NCBI GenBank assembly: GCA_965644295.1
Contig: CBFFRP010000064.1
Span: 124,001-188,000, forward strand
DNA length: 64,000 bases
Origin: Paraphysomonas bandaiensis
Taxonomy: Eukaryota > Chrysophyceae
Reading direction: 5' to 3'
The notes under the pieces were generated by a model. That model worked only from the letters and a program-made list of their open reading frames with translations, had not been told where the DNA came from and ran no database searches. Of this stretch, positions 36,299-48,321 are shown in pieces (position 1 is the stretch's first letter; each line of letters begins with the position of its first letter). Both the position numbers and the translations under genes were made by a program.

Positions 36299-36894
36299 TT
36301 ATTCCTCAGGGATAGTGATGGAGCCGTCATCAATCTCCGATTGAATATCAAAAGGGGATTTGCCATTTACACTGCAGCCGATAGAAAAGCATGATCCAAG
36401 AATCTCCTTTACGGTACCAGAGAGCTTTCTGGCCATGGACTTCTGACGCATAATACGGGCAATGCCAATTACTTGGTCGAGAGTAAGGTTGCCGTTGTGA
36501 ACGACGTTCTTCACCTTCTTTCTGTCACGAGGAGGCTCCTTAAGCTCTTTCATGATGAGGGCAGATGCAGTGGGGATGATGGTGGGGGTAGCCTGTTAAG
36601 AAATGTTACATCTTTAAAAGAGAACCACATAAATAATTACCACACGGTTAACAACACTGAGTTTAACGGTGACTTTAATACCCTTCCAGTCCATAGTTGC
36701 CTTCTGAATATCCTCACCAACCTTCTTGGGGGACTTAATAGAATATATCAGGATATATATCACTATATTATAGTATAACTTACAAGGCCGAGAGGACCCA
36801 GTTTAGGGGCCAAGGAAGAGGCAGAGCCTACCTCTCCTCCAATGGCCTTCAAAACAACAACTTTCTCTTCTCCAGGTGGTGGTGGTGGTCCCAT
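36299..36894 (-). CDS. RPL12: 60S ribosomal protein L12 (uL11)
   Basis: Three exons (36784-36894, 36641-36733, 36299-36592) close in phase to 165 aa, the usual family length. The sequence runs [45 protein letters not shown], then [30 protein letters not shown] and FSIGCSVNG. This protein sits at the base of the ribosomal stalk and binds the GTPase-associated rRNA centre. The N-terminus ([11 protein letters not shown]) replaces the usual MPPKFDPNE with a Pro run, an oddity. It is head to head with the WW-FYVE gene across a long ATAC array. Confidence 0.97.
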
Positions 36895-37106
36895 GGTGCT
36901 AAACTATCTGATTTCCAGCCAGATATAGAATACTACTAATTAAACCTCCAGTATTGTTAGTCACAAGAGACTGTCTACATCCCATTCATACTAACCAAAC
37001 ACTCGCACTGCATTTACGTATCTTCACCAGTTTTTCAGTTCGTATTTTCAATGCAGGAGCAGCATATCATGGAATGGTGTAAGAACCACCTGTTCGTGTA
37101 CATACA

Positions 37107-37140
<34 letters not shown>

Positions 37141-37769
37141 CATATACATACATACATACATACATACATACATACATACATACATACATACATACATACA
37201 TACATACATACATACATACATACATACATACATACATACATACATACATACATACATACATACATACATACATACATACATACATACATACATACATACA
37301 TACATACATACATACATACATACATACATACCTACATATATGTAGGGTATTTAGGTACATGCATACAGTACGAGGGTATTTATTTCTGAAAAAAGGCGCT
37401 CACAAATCTGACATATTTCTGCCTAGAATTACAAATTCTACGAATACTATTCCCACATAAATGTAGTGTATATATACAGTACGTATTTCTACCTATAGAA
37501 GAAACTTGAGAACAAAAGAACGAAAAATTGATCACAATAAAAATCCCAACCACACTGCTATATATGGATATGTACGTATGTATGCACTGTATGTAGGTAT
37601 GAGTGTATGTATGAGTGTATGTATGTGTGTATGTATGTGTATATATCACTCTGTCCAAATCTAAAGTCCCATAAATGGAACTGAGTTGAGTATATACAAC
37701 ACTATAGCCATATGAACACATAAGACTGTATTTTCTTATTAATTTCACATTTAAAAGGCTATTAATTAC
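36895..37769. repeat. Head-to-head gap with ATAC microsatellite (37097-37332)
   Basis: A nearly uninterrupted ATAC/GTAT tetranucleotide array of about 235 bp stands between RPL12 and the WW-FYVE gene, with one small break at about 37135-37148. It opens long HTYI and YVCM frames on both strands that are not genes. A second, looser GTATGTAT/GAGTGTAT tract lies at about 37568-37645. Confidence 0.85.
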
Positions 37770-40700
37770 ATGAGTAACAGTCCATTACCACCCGGATGGG
37801 AAGAGAGAACAGATCCTAATGGAAGGACGTTTTATATCGATCATAACACAAGAACGACAACATGGAATCGTCCTCAATCATCTCCTGTACCTCAAGTAGA
37901 GAATGATCATCGTCCAGTATCATCCTCTAGTCCCAATGATATGGATGAAAGTGTATCTGGAGTGAGCTCGAGATTCTCTGTAGTTAATCAACGAGCCACT
38001 GATCACTCTATTTATTCTACTGATAATACCACACAACCAACAAATGGTTCTTATTCAGTGAATGTAAAAGGTGATACGGGTGGATATTATGCTGATAATC
38101 CTGTCATTCAGACTCTCTGTCGGAAAATATGCCCCTATCGTGTACCCGATAAGGAACGTGCTCAATGTTTCAAGTGCAATGTAAAATTTGGGGGAATATC
38201 TGTGATTCTGCGACACCATTGTAGGTCCTGTGGTGATATATATTGTCATCGATGTTCTCAACACCGAATGTCACTGCCCCTGCCCGGAGAAGAATTTAAG
38301 GATGGCGAGGTTAGGGTATGCGACTATTGCGCGGAGCATATAAAAGCTGGGGATCTCAATTCTCTTCTCCGGCTATATGGTGTTCTAAGGGGTTGTACTG
38401 ACAATGAGGTCCGAGTTCGTGCCATGAAAGTGCTATTACTATCTCTGGATCATGAGGAGGATGCGAGTGGCTGTGAGCAGAGATTCCCGTCGCATACTCA
38501 GTGGGTGGATCGGCTTGGAGGGTCAACAGTAATGTGGAAGGGTATGCTTACTGGGTTGTCATCTGGCAGCACTCCTGAAGTGCACAACTTGACGTGCCAG
38601 TGGGCTGAAAAAGTGCTGCGTTGTTTGCCCCTTTCCCAGTCACCTGCATTGTCAAGTGACCTTCTTACAGCTGCCTTCCTTTCGGCCGGTGGCATTGGCC
38701 CATTGGTGGAGTGCCTCGACCATCCCACCTCTGCTTCGGCCGCTGCTCGTTGCCTAGTTGCGCTCGTTGATGGAGATTCCGCTGGAGCTGCCTTTTGTCA
38801 ACGCGATGACCTGATACTGCATATACTTGACCAGATAACCTGCACAGAGTCTCAACAGCAACTCTGTTTATCAACTGTCATGCTGCATATCACTTCTCGG
38901 GCCCGTTCGTCTTTACGAAGTTTGTTAGATGCGGGCATACTCTCGATATGCGGTTCCTTAATGAAGTCAGACCACGCCCCACTGAAAGGTGTGTCTATGT
39001 CACTGATATTGAGTGTTCTGCGTGGTGTCACCTCTGGGGGAATGGGAATGGGATTGAGAAGTGACGATGAGCTGTTGTCCATGGTGTCATCTGTCCTCCG
39101 CTGTGTAGTAGATGCTGGAGTTTTGTCCAGCCTTTGTGACATATTGAAGTCCGTTAATATTACCCCCACTACTTCTATGTCTGAATTAGCTCTTGTTAGA
39201 GGTGCCTTGGATGTGATGGATTTTCTCTCCAGTTACCCTGTGAGTAGATCTGCCATACTTGAGCACCCTACAGCCAAAGGTGTTGTATGCAACACCCTTT
39301 CTGCATCTGTAGAGGTGATTACAGCTGGAAATAATCCTGGGAACGACATGTACGATCTATGTGATACAATTAATGTTCTTGGTATTTCTATTTTTTCGAA
39401 CATATCGCACTCACACACTGTTACGGACAAGTCTACTTTCATGATATCCACCCCGTTTTTAGACTCTGCGGTTGAAGTTGTTGCTTTTTACTCTTCATTA
39501 GATTCTCCTGCTGTTATGGGGGCGATGGATCTCATTGCGATGTATGCCGTACTCCCTGTTTTTGGAGAGCTATTGGAGTCTCGAGGAGGCCAGACATCCC
39601 TCTGTTTGATACGAAATACTTGTAACATACTTCACAAGCTCTCGCTTCCCTCCCACAACGGTAGTGCAATTATGCAAGGTCAAATTCTATCTGCAGTTGT
39701 TCTTATTACTTTCGTACTGTATCACACCTTCGTCGCGACCTATGTGCTCCCTGAATCACAGCGCGTTGTGCTCAGAGACAGTACACAAGAAAATCTTGGT
39801 GCAGGCATGGACCGAGAGATTTTTTTTGAAGCGGCGCAGTGCAAGAATCTCTTCCGCTGGGCTGCTGAGCTCCTACGCGATTCGAACTGGTCATCCCACG
39901 CTTCACGTTTGTTGCTTGTTTTAGGTGCAACCCCACACACAGCGGTGATGGAAACTATGTGGGCCAATATGCAAACCTACGATGTGCATCAGACTCTGAT
40001 TGTTTGCGGGGCATCTACTGTGGAAAATATCAACAACGCTGACAACGCACTTTTAGCGATGGGCACACTCGCTGGAGCCCCGCCCTACTTTCCATGGGAA
40101 TACGCACACATCTCTATCCGTCTAGGCGGGGCCACTGAGATGATAGATGTTGGAAAATTATCAGAGAGGGAGGGAGTGATCCTTTCGGCTGCCCAGAAAC
40201 GTGTGCTGGAGAGGCAAAAAATGGCTCTTGGTACACCCAGAGCCGAATCAGAAGACTATCTACAAAGGGAGCGCGAGTCAATATTTAGGCGAACGTTGTG
40301 TTCGCTTGTTGATAGTCTAATTGTGCCCTCGCTCTCTTGTGCACGTGAGGGGCTCAGATTCGTAGGTATGAAAAAAGGTATCCGCCGTGTTTCTGTGTCT
40401 AATATATATTCAAAGGTGCTCTGCGGCTGGTTCAGCTGTTGGCTTGCGAACCCGAGTTCACGGCGCTGAATCTCGGCGCCCGAAAAGGAATATTTGCATT
40501 CGCCACTCATATGAAGGTTGTTTTATGCAATGTATCTCTCCTTGTATTTCACCTGATTTTTATGTAGGAATTTGATCAGGTTGTGCAGCTCTGTGCTCTC
40601 GACGATATTCGAATATTGCTTTCCAGCCTCAGTGAGGCCAGTGTTACCCCAGATGCGTGTGCAGCTCTTCGAGTAGTATGCAAGGAGTTGCAATCGAGAG

Positions 40701-43700
40701 ATTATACTGTACAGTGTTTTGCTCTTCTTGTGGTTGAACAAAGTGTTGACATCAGCTCAAAATTTTGGCCCGTTGTGTGCGAGGCATCTCTGTCAGCACT
40801 TGCGGAGTGTCTTGCAGTAGATAGCCATTGTGATAATATTGGCATTGACAGTGTATATTTCGTACAACATTCGCTAGAAATTATTAAGAAGATATGTGCA
40901 TCCGATCAGGTGGCTTTGGAAGTTGTATCACATACAACTCTTCGTGAAAACCTTGTGACCCTGTTAATAGGGGCCAGTGATGTGGCAGAGAGACAACGAG
41001 TATGTACCGAGAGTGTTCGCAGTGAACTTGGCGGTGATTTATCCTTGCAGCTTCATGCGATAATCTGTGTAAGTATACTAAGTACACATGATTCCTGCAA
41101 GCAAATACTTATTGCTAGTGGAGCTGTTGCAAAGCTGTTTCAATGCATTCTCGAATACGAATGTCCTCGATATGACGGGGAAGAGGTGGAGGCTAGCTTG
41201 ATGAAGAATTCGCGACCTACGGGCGATGAGTTATCATCACGTCAAGAAAACCCTTTGATAGAGAGAGTTCTAGATACACTGTTTAATATATCATGCAAAG
41301 TCAGTGACGCTTTTCGTTGTTCTCTTCTTTGCGAGGATAAAGCAGTTCTTATGAAGTTTTTCTTAGAGAGATGGAGCTGCGAAACAAATTTCTCTGAAAA
41401 AATAGTGGTAATCATTATGCGGTGTGCTGTGAGTGATCACGTTGACTTCTGTCAGCCATATGAATATGAACCGTGGAAAACGCTTATTTCGACAGAGCAG
41501 ATATTTTTTTTGTATGACATTATTGCGTTTGAGAATGGAGTTTTTTGTGGAAAAGGAGCATCGTGTATGGATGAACACTCAGTTATTACTGCACAACGAC
41601 TGGCTTGCATATGTGTCAGACACCTTATAGATCATCATTGCTGTATTAACTCTCTGCTTGACCTCTGCAGAATCAACAGCTCTTCACAGTTACTCTTCAT
41701 ATTGGAATCATATGCATTGCAGTTTTCTGAAGCGTCACTATTAATCAGTGATATATTCTGCTGGCCAGATGTCACATATAAGTGAGTTTATGGCTTATTC
41801 CTGTTTCATAATTTACTATTGATGCAGGTTAACATCGAAAACTTTTATTGATACTATGATTTGTGTACTGAATTCCGAAGATATGCCTTCGAAATGTGCT
41901 GCCGTGCGTATTTTCTGTTCTGCCCTAATGCGTGACGAAGATAGTAGACGCCAAACCCTTTCTGATGTAACACTATCTTCCTCGGCACGAAGTATCCATA
42001 AGGTGTTATCTACATGCTTTGATGTTATAATGAATGGTGGTGAGCATAGCCTTGTCGATAAATACGAAAGAATTGAGGATTTGTATGTTCATGACACTGT
42101 CGTTAGTGGTGCTATTGTAGCAGCGGCTCTTCTGGGCACATATGAATACCTATCAGATACTACTAGTGATGTTACTGAAGTTTTATACCAATGTTGTCGT
42201 GCACTGCTATTTGTCATTAAGAACACATATGATCATATGTGCGATCATCTTACGATGCTTAGTTCTACCTCGGAAATGGTATGGCGGTCATTATATTCCT
42301 TTAGCACCTGTGAGGAGAGTGCGGCGGTGCTTCTTAAGCAAGATGTATTTGATGTGCTAAAAGGATCACTGGCAGTACACCGTAGGGAAATTATTAAATA
42401 TTGCGACTCCGACGAGCGGTCCATTGACTACAATTATATCTCAGAAGACCTTGGGATTGCCATCGATATCATTGGGGAGCTGCTTAACTGCCACGAAGAT
42501 ATGTCCGCCAGGGCCATTGTTTCAAGTGGGTGTATTTCTGAAGTGTGCACCCTTTTACTAAGTTCTAGTTGCAAAACATATGACATTGGAATGGTACATA
42601 TATTGTACAAAGTGTCCTGCTCTGGTGTTGCTGCATGCGGAATCATGCTGCAAGCAAGAGAGATTACAAACTGGAAGCAATGTGATGATAGTGATGCTGA
42701 TCATGCATTAGTTGATTGGCTTGCCTGTGAAATAGAACCAACATTGAACAATACTTCATGCCGGGTTACCGATATGACCACTCATGCGATGTCGACTCTG
42801 TGTAATATTTGCCGTCTCATTAGCTGCCAAGATAGAATTGTGACTCGTCATATGACTCTGGTGGGAGCTATTTGTAAATACATTAGTCTATGTTGCGAGA
42901 GAAATGTGGATACCTATGTTAATGATGAAATTGGGAGAAAAAATTCAATCTTAAGCGTTGTTTTGTCGCTGTTATCAGCGCTAGCTCCCGCATTTTATCG
43001 TCATTATGGTGACACGAGTGATGTTATTGTGAAAGAGCAAGAATCAAGTCTCCCAAAGAATATGTTGGGAGTGCTGATACGACTAGCTGCACGTTGTTCG
43101 AATATTTGCTGTGCTGAACAGGTGCGTGCACAGTTTGTTGTATCTATAGAAGTATGTAAGTTACTGTGCGCCATAGGCTCTCAGTATTGCAAACGTGCTA
43201 TCCATTCATCCCAATCTCTGTGAGTCGCTTAGGGATCGTGACACGATTAGGTACTTATTCCAGTCTCTGGGAAGAGTTGTCCCGCAGCCTTCAGACGTAT
43301 CCAAAGGGCCCATGGAGTTGCCGTATGTACTGAAACAGTCCCAGTGCTGCGCCGAGTGCCTGAGTCTTGTATTTCGAGTGTTTAATGTGGATGCCACTGC
43401 GTTTCGGCGAGCGATGGTTAGTGACGGGGAGGACCAGGAACAAGTGGCTGTCCCTGTTACCATTATTCAATCTGTTGTACGCATCCTTGCTGGTGCTGCA
43501 CGGAATATGCAATGGTTCCCTGCCCTTCTTCGAGCATCTGATGTGCTCAAGGTACCTTCCAGCACGACTTACACTATACAAGAGTCATTATACGCTAATG
43601 TATTGTAGATGTTGGCGGTATTTCCGGAGTGCGCAGTGGAATGCTTAAGCACCATGCACTCTCCTGGCGTACAGGTCGCTGCAGGTACACTGGAATCTCA

Positions 43701-44069
43701 TGTAAGTACACGTTGTGTATCTCAGTACTGTATATCTGACGTGTGGATATCATTCGTTCTCAGGTTTTGCTCAATGCCCTTAATACTGCGAACTGTATTA
43801 TACAACCTGGACGTCTGCGTTCTGTCCGCCCCTCTGTTGAGTCTTCGGACAAGTACTTTATTGCACCTGTGGTGTCTAGTCCCTCTGTTCATGAGAGAGG
43901 AATTAATTCAGACAACCATATGAGCACTACGACTTTCGATATGGAATCTAATATATCTGTTAGTAATGAGAATGGATATGTCGATCGCGAGACAGACTTC
44001 ACCCAAAACGAAGAAACGAATCAGCAGTCATATTACAGTCAACCGGAGATAGGTAGTTTTGAGTTTTAA
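37770..44069 (+). CDS. Giant WW-FYVE protein with armadillo-like solenoid
   Basis: Seven exons (37770-40365, 40416-40516, 40568-41781, 41828-43121, 43177-43551, 43609-43701, 43764-44069) close in phase to 1992 aa. Residues 5-36 are a WW domain ([20 protein letters not shown], ending TTTWNRP). Residues about 115-190 are a FYVE zinc finger with Cys pairs and the RHHCRSCG signature, expected to bind PI3P on endosomes. The remaining 1800 residues are helical, with many Leu/Ala/Ser segments like armadillo/HEAT repeats ([30 protein letters not shown]). The C-terminal 90 residues are disordered. The combination suggests an endosomal scaffold that recognises Pro-rich partners. I know no named orthologue with this exact order. 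Confidence 0.85.
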
Positions 44070-44738
44070 ATGTTTTTGAGTTTGCTATCTTAAATTGTTA
44101 CTGTAGGAGTATTTTCAAATAATATTTAATTCAGTCTAGGTTTTAGTTTGTTTTTAACCACAGTCATCGTATGCAATAGGAGTTCTCCTTTGTTTCTTTT
44201 CTAATTGATACGTATTTGATTATTGTCCATTGACTTTATGACACGAACATTTGATAAACAAAGGAACAGAAATATTGTTACCATGTAATGTATGAATATT
44301 TGTTTTCGTCGTTGTGGTGTATGTGGTTGGAGATTAGAGAGTTTACTGGTTTGATAACAATATATAATACTTCTATATACTTCGCGGTAGACATAATGAT
44401 AATATAAAATTGATATTTTTCTAAGTGCGTTACTGTGATGAAAACGATGCATGGGAAATCTGTAAATTATACTTCGAATATTTTTAGTTTATACTATATG
44501 TGAAATAGTTAAACAACATCTAGATGACATACATTAATACCCACTAGTAATTTATGCATTGTTGGTACTAATGCTAATATAAATATGTAAGCTATTCGTT
44601 TATCAAGATAAAAGATATCCACGTATATAAAGCGTGTAATAACCGTGTTATACTCCATACTAAATGTGGCTGAAACCACACTCATAATCATCAACCTCAT
44701 TAACTTCTTCTTTGAAAAGAAACACCGTTCACATAATA
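44070..44738. other. Tail-to-tail gap, no gene seen
   Basis: AT-rich sequence with only short hydrophobic frames on the minus strand (44201-44452, and 44509 onward running past TMEM107's end). No motif, repeat array or transposon end was recognised. Confidence 0.45.
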
Positions 44739-45272
44739 TTACAACACAGCAGCACCATAACAAAAAACACGTACTAGAATGATCAACTCAGCTATAGCGG
44801 ATGGTAAATTGCATGTTAGTACTATAGACCACAACACCTCATAAGACCACTTCTCAATAATGAAACTACAGATTAATAGTCCACCAATGAAATGAAACAT
44901 AATCTGTATGAAGTTCACCTACAAACGATATGATTCCATGATATCTTAAGGAGTATACTGTTACCGATGACATGAATATAGAGGCCCCTGTGAACATGCC
45001 TGTATAGTCACATACCATACATATGACCCCCATACACACCGCTCCCTATACAGTAACTACAGTGAGACTACAGGGGGATATACAGAGATGAATAGAGAGA
45101 TACTTACAAGTGATAGAGTGTATGCATGAGTGTGTTGAGTGTCTGTATGGTTATCTCTAAGGGATGTATGGATGTTATTAGGGAGATAGAAGAAGAGGAG
45201 TAAGAGGGATAAGAAATGAATGGTTGTGACAAGGAAACGACCACAGAGGATGTAGTTTTGAAGGCGTTTCAT
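44739..45272 (-). CDS. TMEM107: TMEM107-like ciliary transition-zone membrane protein
   Basis: Three small exons (45108-45272, 44965-45045, 44739-44918) close in phase to 141 aa, the family's length (about 140). Four hydrophobic segments fit the four-helix TMEM107 fold. Landmarks are GRFLVTTIHFLSLLLLFFYL (TM1), TGMFTGASIFMSS (in place of the family's ELAGFLSGVSMFNST), HFIGGLLICSFIIEKWS (TM3) and LTCNLPSAIAELIIL (TM4). TMEM107 anchors part of the MKS complex at the ciliary transition zone, gating membrane protein entry. A huge ATGT array starts about 110 bp upstream. The C-terminus past 44760 could instead be spliced. No exon is longer than 180 nt, so simple frame scans miss this gene. Confidence 0.78.
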
Positions 45273-47290
45273 CGGGAGATGAGGAATGAGGCTACAGTGA
45301 GAGTTATAGTTATGAGTATATGCATAGACAGAGAGACATACATGGATAGATACAAGCACACGTATACAGAGTATACAGAAGATGTATGTATGTATGTATG
45401 TATGTATGTATGTATGTATGTATGTATGTATGTATGTATGTATGTATGTATGTATGTATGTATGTATGTATGTATGTATGTATGTATGTATGTATGTATG
45501 TATGTATGTATGTATGTATGTATGTATGTATGTATGTATGTATGTATGTATGTATGTATGTATGTATGTATGTATGTATGTGTGTATGTATGTATGTATG
45601 TATGTATGTATGTATGTATGTATGTATGTATGTATGTATGTATGTATGTATGTATGTATGTATGTATGTATGTATGTATGAATGTATGTATGTATGTATG
45701 TATGTATGTATGTATGTATGTATGTATGTATGTATGTATGTATGTATGTATGTATGTATGTATGTATGTATGTATGTATGTATGTATGTATGTATGTATG
45801 TATGTATGTATGTATATATGTTTTATATATGTATACTGCTGTGTATACGTGTGTATACGGCCTCTATAAATGGGCATATAGATTTTGTAAAATCCTGATA
45901 TTTATAATTAATCCTGATTTATATTGGCTGGGAAATCAAAAAACTGGTCGGTTTGCAAGATTTCTTAAACAGGCAGTATGTGGATCATCCTCCAGCTGTG
46001 CTGTTCATTGCTCCTCACTTGTCATGCTTTCAAGAGAAGAGTTCCCTCTACAATCTGCTGCATCTCATCTGATGCATCTCATCTGAGACAACACCTTGAG
46101 GCTACTCTAGTCAGGCTTTTAGCTTTCGGTTATTCGTGTTGTTTCGCGGTCCTCTCGATGCAGCTTGCGTCAAACTAGAAGAAGGGGAAGCTGAGACCTC
46201 ATGCACATCTTAGTAGGGCGAGATGGTACCCCACTGGATAGAAAATCGTGGGTAAAAGTAATGCTGAGTCGCTCAAGGGCTGACACGGAATCCAATGAGG
46301 GTATCGTTGACTTGGATTGAGTCAAAACTGTGCGTTGGGAAATAGAGTTTGTATCACTTACCTACGAGGACATATTCAAAGTATGGGATTGTTTGTGCAC
46401 AGAGGACCCGAATTTTAATCTTTTAAGAAGTATCATGGTGATGTGGAACAACTGCAGTTTCTATTTAGAGTTATGTGACAAGGGTCAGCTTACATATACT
46501 GATATTGAAGGTGGTATGTCGGTCGGTATTTATTCTATATGTCCTGCTGAAGTCTTCGTCAGTGCCAAGTCCTATACGAGTACGGGAATTAGACACTTCG
46601 CTAATACCTTTGACATACAATTGAAGAAATGTTTTGATACCACACACAGAAAGGACGAAGGGACGGCCGGTTCGCTCGCCGCTTAGGCTTCTTCCTAAGC
46701 CAGAAAGGCTTTCCTTCCTATCGTAATAAACTTCGTTTAATTACTCATCCTAATAATATTAATAAATTAATGTGTGGATTATGAGGTTACCGTGATGTAA
46801 GGGCCAAGATGAAGTATTATAAGTAGTAGCATGATATAAGAGGTAGAAGATGGTTATGACAAGGTCAAGGGATACAAGTATTAAGGCCAGATAAAGGGTT
46901 GGAGTGTACCGGGACTATCCGTGCATACGGACGTTATGGTAATCCGTACAGTATTATGGTAGTATAAGTATTACGTAGGTATCGTATGAGATATACTATG
47001 AGAAAATATGAAGTAGGTTGTAGGAGTTACTATAGAGATATTTCTGGAAGATAAACTATCTATTTATGGCTAGAAACTCATCTCTAGAAACAGCTATGGA
47101 AAAACAGGTAGAGTTATACGGGTGTTTAGTTTTTAGATAGGACAGAACTACAAGGTAAAAGGATATATTAAGCACGGTTAAGTGTTGGTGAAAGTTAAGC
47201 ACAGTCTATCTACCTACCATCTATTGCACACATGGATAAGGATGACATATTCGCTGAAACCCACAGAGACGATGTTGTCAGTTGCCACCT
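45273..47290. repeat. ATGT mega-microsatellite (45381-45815) and non-coding flank
   Basis: A tetranucleotide array of about 435 bp, roughly 108 units, with single-base interruptions near 45582 and 45681. It opens YVCM and HTYI frames in every phase; none is a gene. Between 45900 and 47180 there is no recognised gene. A 118-codon frame at 46330-46686 has ordinary composition but no domain I know and could be a remnant of a mobile element. Short GCATCTCATCTGA duplications occur at 46062-46086. Confidence 0.7.
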
Positions 47291-47901
47291 ATACACATCA
47301 GGGCCTGATAACCATTAATGGTAATGAGAGAAGAGCAGTTAGACATTTGCAACTGGATTCATCCATGGAGGTTGGTGTACCCGACAGAAATAACGAGAAT
47401 GAGAGTGAAGGAACTGATTTTGCACAGCGTGTTCTGGACAGCGCCGATGTCACCAAGAGAGCTCGACATGGTACCTATGAGTCCAACTACCGCTGCTTGC
47501 TTCATATTGAAGCACAATCTAATCTTGTTGAGAGGCTCTTTAGTCGTGCAAAGTTGATTATGACACCTGAGCGTAGAAACATGAATCCATATTGTCTAGA
47601 ATCGTTGCTATTCCTACGAGCCAATTACATGTTGTGGGATGTTTATACCCTCCATAAAGCTCTGCAAGAAGATCCTGATGTGCCAGTAGAGAGCGAGAAG
47701 TAGTTAAAATTTGTAGTCTGCTATTTAACTATAAATTAGCAATTAAGGAAGCACAACACTATCTATTATATGAGTGGTGCTATTTACTTTAAGTTAGTAG
47801 GTATTAATGGCCATTATAATTGCCGGGACATTTTTCATTAATGCTATTATAATTGCCGGGACCTGGACTACCATTAATGGTTATCAGGCCCTGATACACA
47901 T
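47291..47901 (+). mobile_element. 595-bp hAT element derivative with perfect 8-bp target-site duplication
   Basis: The element spans 47299-47893. Both ends read CAGGGCCTGATAACCATTAA inward, part of a perfect terminal inverted repeat of 23 bases. The 8 flanking bases are identical on both sides (ATACACAT at 47291-47298 and 47894-47901), the hallmark of hAT insertion. Subterminal copies of ATTATAATTGCCGGGAC lie near the right end (about 47813-47861). It encodes only the end of a transposase. The intact duplication indicates recent mobility, presumably driven in trans. Confidence 0.88.
47299..47703 (+). pseudogene. hAT transposase C-terminal dimerisation fragment
   Basis: In-frame coding inside the 595-bp element ends at a stop at 47703. 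The part FAQRVLDSADVTKRAR, then NLVERLFSRAKLIMTPERRN and ESLLFLRANYMLWDV matches the C-terminal dimerisation domain of hAT transposases (the ERxFSxA..........R..L.......L.xN pattern), and wording is close to oomycete-type copies as I recall them. The zinc-finger and RNase-H-like catalytic parts are absent, so it cannot transpose itself. A native start codon is not evident; the frame continues upstream into flanking DNA. Confidence 0.8.
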
Positions 47902-48321
47902 ACACTGTTGTGTATAGTGTTGTATGATGTATATAAATTGTGATTAGTCTTTGCTTGGCAGCGTAGTGGGTGTGATATTCATCATGTTATCGTAATGACT
48001 AGTTCGAAAACTGAAAGAGATGCATGTATTTAACTGCTGATTAATGATACTGCTGATATAGACGGGACATTAAATGGTATCGTTGGTGATACATACAGAA
48101 AAGCAAATGAGAGAAGTACGTAAATTCAGCGTATCATCAGTTTGTATTTTACATATATGCACGCAGTTTATATAGTTTATAATGTAAAATGAGTGTATAG
48201 TATGATATAGAAAACTACTTCAACAACACTCTTTATTACTATACATCTCGGCTTGACATAAAGTATTATACGATGTATACCACCTGAATGAGCACAAAAA
48301 GTGGCGGCCACATTACAGAGA
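47902..48321. other. Short non-coding gap
   Basis: AT-rich sequence between the hAT element and the end of the next minus-strand gene. No feature was recognised. Confidence 0.4.

Noticed and set aside
45216-45898. Long open frames of YVCM or HTYI repeats.
   Set aside because: They are translations of the ATGT microsatellite, open in both directions. The same applies to 37035-37389.
46330-46686. A 118-codon frame (plus strand) near the hAT element.
   Set aside because: Lies outside the element's target-site duplication and has no recognisable domain. It may be a remnant but cannot be supported as a gene.
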